Position numbers and translations under genes: made by a program
The notes under the pieces: model-generated
What the model was told of the DNA's origin: nothing
Seen by the model: the letters and a program-made list of their open reading frames with translations, nothing else
Database searches by the model: none
Source of the DNA: UBA1447 sp964568955
GTDB lineage: Bacteria > Bacillota > Clostridia > Oscillospirales > Acutalibacteraceae
Assembly (NCBI GenBank): GCA_964568955.1
Contig: CAZMSM010000069.1
Coordinates: 1-10,600, forward strand
Direction of reading: 5' to 3'
Length of the DNA stretch: 10,600 nt
Shown here: one piece after another, positions 6,079 to 10,600 of the stretch
Layout: every line of letters starts with the position of its first letter
How positions within the stretch are numbered: the stretch's first letter is position 1

Positions 6079-8310
6079 TTACGCCTTAAATATCCAAAAC
6101 TCGCTCATCTTTACGCCGAGTGTCGGTTCGCCTATTACTAAGTCAATGCAGCCGTTTTCGAATACATGAGCGGGGAGGGTATAGGTAGCAGTTTCAAAAC
6201 CGGGTGCGAGTAACTCAGCGTCAAACGCTTCATCACGCTCACCGCCGTATTGAGGGCCTTCATATATTGTCGAACCGTTTACCGTTACGTAGTGACGGCT
6301 GACAGAAGAGGTTTTTTTAGAGGCGAAAGTAACTCTTAGTTTATAATCCTCGCCGGGGATGAAGCCTCCCAGTTTACAGCGGAAAGTATAATGGTCATAA
6401 AGTTTTAGCATAGACATTGGTATATTACCGTTGTTAACGGCCGGTCTGTCGCCTTGGTATTCGATGTAAAACTCGCCGTCCTGCGGGATGCCAAGAACAT
6501 TAAAGCCGTGTTCGGCAAGCGAGAAATAGTATTCGTCTGCTACAGCTTTGTTTCGGTCTACAACTCTGTTGATGAAACTTAAGCCTTCTTTCGTCGGCAT
6601 ATCCAAAGCTGCTTGAATCTTGTTTAAAAGCCATGGACGGTCCGTTACCGGCAAGTCAATGGTGTCGAGTGTTGCGCCGCGCTCCCAACTGTCAGTGCCA
6701 TAATTCTCAACATCCAGCTGTAAGCCGATTTGGTGAAACAGTTTGTCAGCAAGGTTAAAAATATCTTTGTGTAAGGCTTTGTAGTCTTCATCAAAGTCAG
6801 CGGATAACACTTCTTTTGCCGTTTGGAGCTTGCCTTTTGAAAGCTCGTATTTCGCTTTTTCAATTAATTCTAATTCGAAAGAGCGGCGACGTCTTACAAG
6901 CGCATCGCATTCAGCGCGGAAGAGGCACATAACAAAACGCCAGTTAGCAATCATGGCCGGGCGTTGGTCCAGCAAATCCTGCCAAATGTTCAACGTGTGC
7001 TCGATGTGGGGGTTTTCATAAGGGTCACCTTCCCAGTTGAGTTCCAGCCCCAAAATGCCGTCGGCAACTTTCTGTGCCGGCAAGCCATAAAAAAATACAC
7101 GTGAATAGTCCAACAAGGTTTCATTCAGCGAACCATCGGGGAAAAAGTCCATGTCACTCCACACCATTTTGTTGAGGTCATCATTGACACCTTCGGAATA
7201 GCTAACGCTACCGACCAAATAACGCCGCACAAGACGGTGAAGAAGGCGGAATTCCGTCGGGCGGGGATTGATACTCTCACGGCTCAAAGTACTTGCAAGG
7301 GCAAAATGCCAGTCATCTCGGTTGAAGTGAACCGGGTGTTCACAACGGACATTGTGAGTTATGTCGGGGTAAAACCTGATAGGGTATTTTGCCGGTAGTC
7401 TGCGTCGCAGCGTATCCAGGGGAAAAGCCCTGTTGGGGCCGGTGATGACACCGGCAATCTCATCGGGGAGCTTTTCCATTTTTTCGATAAAACCTTCGCC
7501 CCAGTCGGGCATGGAGTGAGGTTTTTGTGCCGAAGGCCACATCTCAGCTGCAGGATGTGCTTGTTTCATAACTTTCGATATCGCTATGCAGCGGTCAACA
7601 AATTCGCGAGGCTCAAACTCTCCCGGGTCGCCCCCCGGCGGAAAAACAGCATTCAAACGAGGCATCATTTCAAAAACTCTTTTGCGTCGCACAACGGCGT
7701 CTTCAACGCTTTCATTATTGTTCGGGTACCAGATGGAAACATCCATGTCTAACTCATCAGCCAGACGGCTTGCTTCAACCAACAGTTCTTCAATATCATA
7801 TTTCATCAGTCGATTTTTTACTTGTTTAAATTTTTCTATGGGCATGTGCTCACACATATTACTGCCAAAAAACATCATGTCTCTGTAATAGCGGTAATAG
7901 TCATCGTATGACCAGGCGTCATAGGTGTTGGGTGTTGTACGATAGCCGAGTTGGTGCCCTCTCATTTTCATCGCCGGAACATATTTGCCGGAAATATCTT
8001 TAATCAAGGTGATCTGGCCACACTCATAGGTTGTTTTCCGAAGAAAGTAAGAATAGCCAAAAATCAGCCCTCTGAGCCCAAATGCGGAAATCGTAAGCAC
8101 TGAATTTTCAAGACTCAACAAGTAAGAGTCTTTATTGGGTAAGCTGCTTTCATCGCAAAGCTCAAAACTAACGGCAGGGGAGCAAGGGGTGTCCGAGTAC
8201 GCCGGAGGCACACCTGTTCTTAAGCTTATTTCCTCAGCAAAAAGTCCTGCGGCTTTGTTGCACACATCGCCTGTGGAAATGATCGACAGATTCGTAAAAT
8301 CATAAGTCAT
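6079..8310 (-). CDS. Putative glycoside hydrolase-like protein, GH20b-type N-terminal domain plus barrel, family unassigned
   Basis: This 743-residue protein has no signal peptide or membrane segment and so is probably cytoplasmic. Residues about 5-105 resemble the alpha/beta domain found before the catalytic barrel in several glycosidase families (GH20, GH67, GH84, GH115), with the strand-turn pattern around SYLLSLENSVLTISAFGLRG (62-81). Residues about 112-410 look like a TIM barrel, with MRGHQLGYR (116-124), YDAW (130-133), SIWYPNNNE (192-200), PPGGDPGEFEPREF (224-237), AEMWPS (255-260), YPDITHN (314-320) and SYSEGVNDDLNKMVW (370-384). E373, D377, D378 and the acids at 228, 231 and 315 are candidate catalytic residues; none is proven. 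A helical stretch (about 440-600) and a beta-rich C-terminal domain (about 605-743), possibly carbohydrate-binding, follow. AAGGGAG lies seven bases before the ATG. Substrate and family are unknown to me. It could act on oligosaccharides imported by genes outside the window. Confidence 0.75.
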   Translation of the reverse strand: MTYDFTNLSIISTGDVCNKAAGLFAEEISLRTGVPPAYSDTPCSPAVSFELCDESSLPNKDSYLLSLENSVLTISAFGLRGLIFGYSYFLRKTTYECGQITLIKDISGKYVPAMKMRGHQLGYRTTPNTYDAWSYDDYYRYYRDMMFFGSNMCEHMPIEKFKQVKNRLMKYDIEELLVEASRLADELDMDVSIWYPNNNESVEDAVVRRKRVFEMMPRLNAVFPPGGDPGEFEPREFVDRCIAISKVMKQAHPAAEMWPSAQKPHSMPDWGEGFIEKMEKLPDEIAGVITGPNRAFPLDTLRRRLPAKYPIRFYPDITHNVRCEHPVHFNRDDWHFALASTLSRESINPRPTEFRLLHRLVRRYLVGSVSYSEGVNDDLNKMVWSDMDFFPDGSLNETLLDYSRVFFYGLPAQKVADGILGLELNWEGDPYENPHIEHTLNIWQDLLDQRPAMIANWRFVMCLFRAECDALVRRRRSFELELIEKAKYELSKGKLQTAKEVLSADFDEDYKALHKDIFNLADKLFHQIGLQLDVENYGTDSWERGATLDTIDLPVTDRPWLLNKIQAALDMPTKEGLSFINRVVDRNKAVADEYYFSLAEHGFNVLGIPQDGEFYIEYQGDRPAVNNGNIPMSMLKLYDHYTFRCKLGGFIPGEDYKLRVTFASKKTSSVSRHYVTVNGSTIYEGPQYGGERDEAFDAELLAPGFETATYTLPAHVFENGCIDLVIGEPTLGVKMSEFWIFKA

Positions 8311-8345
8311 TGTTAATCTCCCTTCATTTTTATGGTGATTCTAAC

Positions 8346-8351
8346 ATTATA
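8346..8351 (-). promoter_or_regulatory. -10 box upstream of the 6079-8310 gene
   Basis: On the - strand TATAAT is an exact -10 match, placing the transcription start about 29 bases before the ATG. No good -35 lies at 16-18 bases; TTGGCA (8373-8378) is 21 bases away. The box falls in the 72-base gap after the MATE gene on the same strand, so read-through from that gene may also contribute. Confidence 0.45.
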
Positions 8352-8382
8352 CTGGTTGGATTTCAAGTTTTATGCCAAATAC

Positions 8383-9762
8383 TTATGTTTGAGCGGATTG
8401 TTCAATCGGATTTTTCGTTTTGCTGTTGCCAAGATTTTTAATCCCAAACCAGAACCAAATACCTGTCAGCAGGGCAGACAAAGTATCGGCAAACGGCGCC
8501 GCATATAAGATGCCGTCAATACCCCAAAACAGCGGGAAAACAATCAACGCCGGAATTAACATGATTACTTGGCGTGTCAACGTTAAAAACATTGCAGTAC
8601 CCGGTTTGGCGATTGATTGAAAAAAGTTTGCTCCGATTATTTGAAAACCGATAATTGGCAGAGCGAGCATCCAGGTGAGCATGGCAGATTTTGTGAAGCT
8701 CAACAAATCGGGGTCACGGTTAAACATAGAGATCAACGTTTCGGGGAAAATGCGCACAATCAGAAAGCCCACAACGGTTATTACCGTGGCCGCTTTGATA
8801 CCAAGCATAGCCGCGGCCTTTACCCTGTCAAAATGTTTTGCACCGTAATTATAACTGACTATCGGTTGTATTCCTTGGTTCAAACCGATAATCGGCATAA
8901 ACATCAGGGTTTGCAAGCTATTGATGATACCCATGCTCGAAACGGCAATATCGCCTCCATAAAAAAATAAACTTTTGTTAAGTATAGAGTTTAGCAGGCT
9001 GCCTGCGAGCTGAAGCAAAAACGACGGCATACCTAAAGTTGAAATTTTTAACAGCAGTGCCGGTTCTATTTTTATGTTTTTTAAAAGAAGCCGATGGTTG
9101 CTTTTTTTGCCGGTGAAGTAAGCTACAAGCCAAATGAAAGATATAACCTGTGACAGAACCGTTGCCAGTGCCGCACCGCTCATCCCCATTTTAAAACCAT
9201 AAATAAATATAGGATCAAGCAAGATGTTAACCCCTGCACCTAAAAACATCGTCATCATGGCAAGTTTTGGACTACCGTCTGCACGCATAACATTGTTTAA
9301 GCCCAAACTTGTTATCTGAAACACTGCACCGATGAATATAATACGCATATATTCCATAGCATACGGCAAGGTTGCTTCGCTTGCCCCTAAGAGTAAGAGG
9401 AAGGGTTCAAGGTAAATCTGACCGACAATCGTGTAAATCAAGCTAGTCAAAATCAGCATGGTGAAAGAATTGCCTAAAATCTTTTCGGCTTCTCGCGGTT
9501 TCTTTTCGCCTAGCTTGATTGAAAACAGCGTAGCACCACCTACACCAAAAAGTAATCCAAATGCAAGGGATATAAGCATCAGCGGAAAGGCTATCGTGAT
9601 GCCGGCTAAACCGTCTGCCCCCAAATCGGGACTGTTCCCTATATATATTCGATCAACTATGTTATATAGGGCGTTCACCATCATCCCTACAATGGCAGGG
9701 ACAGAGAATTTTATTACAAGTTTTGATATTTTTTCGGTTCCCAAGGGATTAATTTGCTCCAT
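8383..9762 (-). CDS. MATE family efflux transporter, MepA-like
   Basis: This 459-residue integral membrane protein belongs to the multidrug and toxic compound extrusion family, which exports cationic compounds in exchange for Na+ or H+. Two homologous bundles of six helices are visible as hydrophobic stretches. Family hallmarks include the start NPLGTEKISKLVIKFSVPAI (5-24), NALYNIVDRIYIG (30-42), MRADGSPKLAMMTMFLGAG (159-177) followed by the LLDPIFIYG turn, and GLNQGIQPIVSYNYGAK (293-309) in the second half. Length is typical. The N-terminal motif resembles the MepA branch found in Firmicutes. GGAG lies ten bases before the ATG, a slightly long spacing. An extended -10 promoter lies about 60 bases upstream. 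No regulator gene (such as a MarR type) is adjacent in this window. The substrate cannot be predicted. Confidence 0.93.
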   Translation of the reverse strand: MEQINPLGTEKISKLVIKFSVPAIVGMMVNALYNIVDRIYIGNSPDLGADGLAGITIAFPLMLISLAFGLLFGVGGATLFSIKLGEKKPREAEKILGNSFTMLILTSLIYTIVGQIYLEPFLLLLGASEATLPYAMEYMRIIFIGAVFQITSLGLNNVMRADGSPKLAMMTMFLGAGVNILLDPIFIYGFKMGMSGAALATVLSQVISFIWLVAYFTGKKSNHRLLLKNIKIEPALLLKISTLGMPSFLLQLAGSLLNSILNKSLFFYGGDIAVSSMGIINSLQTLMFMPIIGLNQGIQPIVSYNYGAKHFDRVKAAAMLGIKAATVITVVGFLIVRIFPETLISMFNRDPDLLSFTKSAMLTWMLALPIIGFQIIGANFFQSIAKPGTAMFLTLTRQVIMLIPALIVFPLFWGIDGILYAAPFADTLSALLTGIWFWFGIKNLGNSKTKNPIEQSAQT

Positions 9763-9822
9763 TTAGTTGTTACTCCAATGCTGATTTTAATTTCGTTATC
9801 ATAGATACTTTAGGTACTTAAC

Positions 9823-9831
9823 ATTATAACA
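9823..9831 (-). promoter_or_regulatory. Extended -10 promoter of the MATE gene
   Basis: On the - strand this reads TGTTATAAT, the same nine bases as in the hydCBA promoter. No clear -35 is seen at the right distance, but an extended -10 can work without one. Transcription would start about 54 bases before the MATE ATG. Confidence 0.6.
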
Positions 9832-9925
9832 GAGAATGCGTAAGACAGCGGATTTATTTTTGATAAGCAACTCACTAGCAATAAAAGGGGAAATTTGAAT
9901 CCGGAGATAAATGTGATAAATATAA

Positions 9926-9963
9926 GAAAACCCTTAAAGCTTTATGCTAAAAGGGTTTTCTTT
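9926..9963. terminator. Hairpin terminator, possibly bidirectional
   Basis: GAAAACCCTT (9926-9935) pairs with AAGGGTTTTC (9951-9960). After an AA/AA internal loop the stem continues as AGC with GCT around the loop TTTAT. The + strand has TTTTC then TTT at the 3' side; the - strand continues with TTATATTTATC. With no + strand gene upstream, its likely job is to end transcription of the - strand frame that stops at 10062, about 100 bases away. Confidence 0.6.
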
Positions 9964-10061
9964 GGCATTGACTACGCTATTTAATACAATTCGTCATTTT
10001 TATATTAAGCGTTGCATTTGTAAAATTAATACGTTGTTAGAAGTTTTAATAAATTGTCTTT

Positions 10062-10580
10062 CTAAACAATGTTGACGTTAGTCATCACAGCATCTGTTCC
10101 TACATTACCTTTATATCCTATCAGGTCGAGCTCTATAGCATCTTTAATAAAGAGTGTTGGGCAACTTTTGTTTTCGTCATAAAGTTTTCTAAACAAACCC
10201 CATTGCTTTTCATAATTTGTGATAGCATTTTTGATTTCTGCAGAATATTTATCAGCATTAATCTTACTGTAAATATTAGCAATAAACATATTATTAAAAA
10301 TACTGTACTGATATAACCCGTAAAGTGATGTTGTTACAATGTAATCCTTCATTTTCACATCATTAGAAAGTGACTTTGCAAGGCTTACAATCTCTTTCCA
10401 TGTGTCTACGGATTCTTGTTTTTCGGATAAAAGAGTTTTGTAAGTATTATCTTTAACTGCATTTTCAACTATGTAGTCAAATCTCTGCTTTCTTATATTT
10501 TGGTCACGCATCCACCATACATCCCATTTGATTTCAGGAGAGTTTGTACCTCTGCCATAAAGAACAGATAGGCTTTTTGT
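10062..10580 (-). pseudogene. Probable C-terminal remnant of an unidentified protein
   Basis: An open frame of 172 codons runs from just after an in-frame TAG (10581-10583) to a TAG at 10062. The first ATG is at 10511, but it has no Shine-Dalgarno site. The 23 codons before it look coding: they include YGRGTNSPEIKWDVWWMRDQ, rich in Trp and charged residues and continuous with the rest. No ATG, GTG or TTG start with a binding site lies between the TAG and 10511, so the N-terminal part appears to be missing. The product is soluble and mostly helical by appearance, with a WWMRDQNIRKQRFDYIV segment near the start and a YEKQWGLFRKLYDENKSCPT segment near the end. It has no signal peptide or membrane segment. 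I do not recognise the family. The base composition is clearly more AT-rich than the neighbouring genes, which suggests a different origin. A short intact gene starting at 10511 is possible but less likely. Confidence 0.55.
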
Positions 10581-10594
10581 CTATCTGTTTTTTT
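10559..10594 (+). terminator. Hairpin with T tract at the broken end of the remnant
   Basis: AACAGATAG (10563-10571) and CTATCTGTT (10581-10589) form a perfect nine-base-pair stem with the loop GCTTTTTGT. T at 10590-10594 follows on the + strand, where a G-T and A-T pairs can lengthen the stem. It has the form of a + strand intrinsic terminator, yet no + strand gene precedes it in the window. It may instead be a rearrangement scar or the end of a small element. It coincides with the point where the - strand reading frame closes. Confidence 0.5.
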
Positions 10595-10600
10595 ATTTCA

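Larger units (their letters stand above)
9763..10061. other. Intergenic region without a convincing gene
   Basis: This 299-base stretch holds the leader and promoter of the MATE gene at its left end and one hairpin at 9926-9960. The rest is AT-rich with no supported gene. A 29-codon frame starting at a TTG (9895-9984) has a purine-rich GGGG stretch upstream but runs straight through the hairpin, so I do not call it. No tRNA, repeat array or insertion-sequence end was seen. Confidence 0.6.

Noticed and set aside
9895..9984. 29-codon frame starting with TTG after a GGGG stretch
   Set aside because: It reads through the hairpin at 9926-9960, uses a rare start, and is too short to judge. Chance is the simplest explanation.
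10569..10595. TAG readthrough (pyrrolysine or suppressor) joining the remnant frame to a longer gene
   Set aside because: A TAA stop follows only three codons upstream of the TAG in the same frame, within an A-rich stretch that does not look coding.

Overview
The window looks like a chromosomal segment of an anaerobic, low- to mid-GC Gram-positive bacterium of the Clostridia type. The signs are strong AGGAGG-type ribosome binding sites, sigma-A-like promoters with TATAAT, U-tailed hairpin terminators, a bifurcating-type [FeFe]-hydrogenase operon and a MepA-like MATE transporter. No species can be named from the sequence alone.

Layout. Bases 1-151 hold the 3' part of a tRNA-Asp(GTC) gene and a complete tRNA-Thr(GGT) gene, closed by a strong terminator. 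Bases 253-6056 form one transcription unit on the + strand: an extended -10 promoter, a leader with two competing hairpins, then hydC (NuoE-like), a long hydB fusion and hydA (catalytic [FeFe]-hydrogenase). A hairpin shared with the converging gene closes the unit. On the - strand lie a 743-residue glycoside-hydrolase-like protein of unassigned family (6079-8310) and a MATE-family exporter (8383-9762), each with its own apparent promoter. Bases 9763-10061 contain no convincing gene. Bases 10062-10580 hold an AT-rich open frame on the - strand that looks like the C-terminal remnant of a larger protein, bounded at its broken end by a hairpin.

How the genes work together. HydC, HydB and HydA together supply an NAD(H) and FMN site, a chain of iron-sulfur clusters and an H-cluster, as in electron-bifurcating HydABC hydrogenases. 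The unusual point is HydB. Its usual C-terminal ferredoxin module is replaced by a complete GltD/NfnB-like module: a two-cluster N-terminal domain, an FAD site and a second dinucleotide site of NADPH type. The complex could therefore couple H2, ferredoxin, NAD(H) and NADP(H) in one assembly. HydA also carries a C-terminal linker and a coiled-coil tail, and has Ser in place of the second Cys of its L1 H-cluster motif. The two - strand genes have no evident functional link to the hydrogenase.
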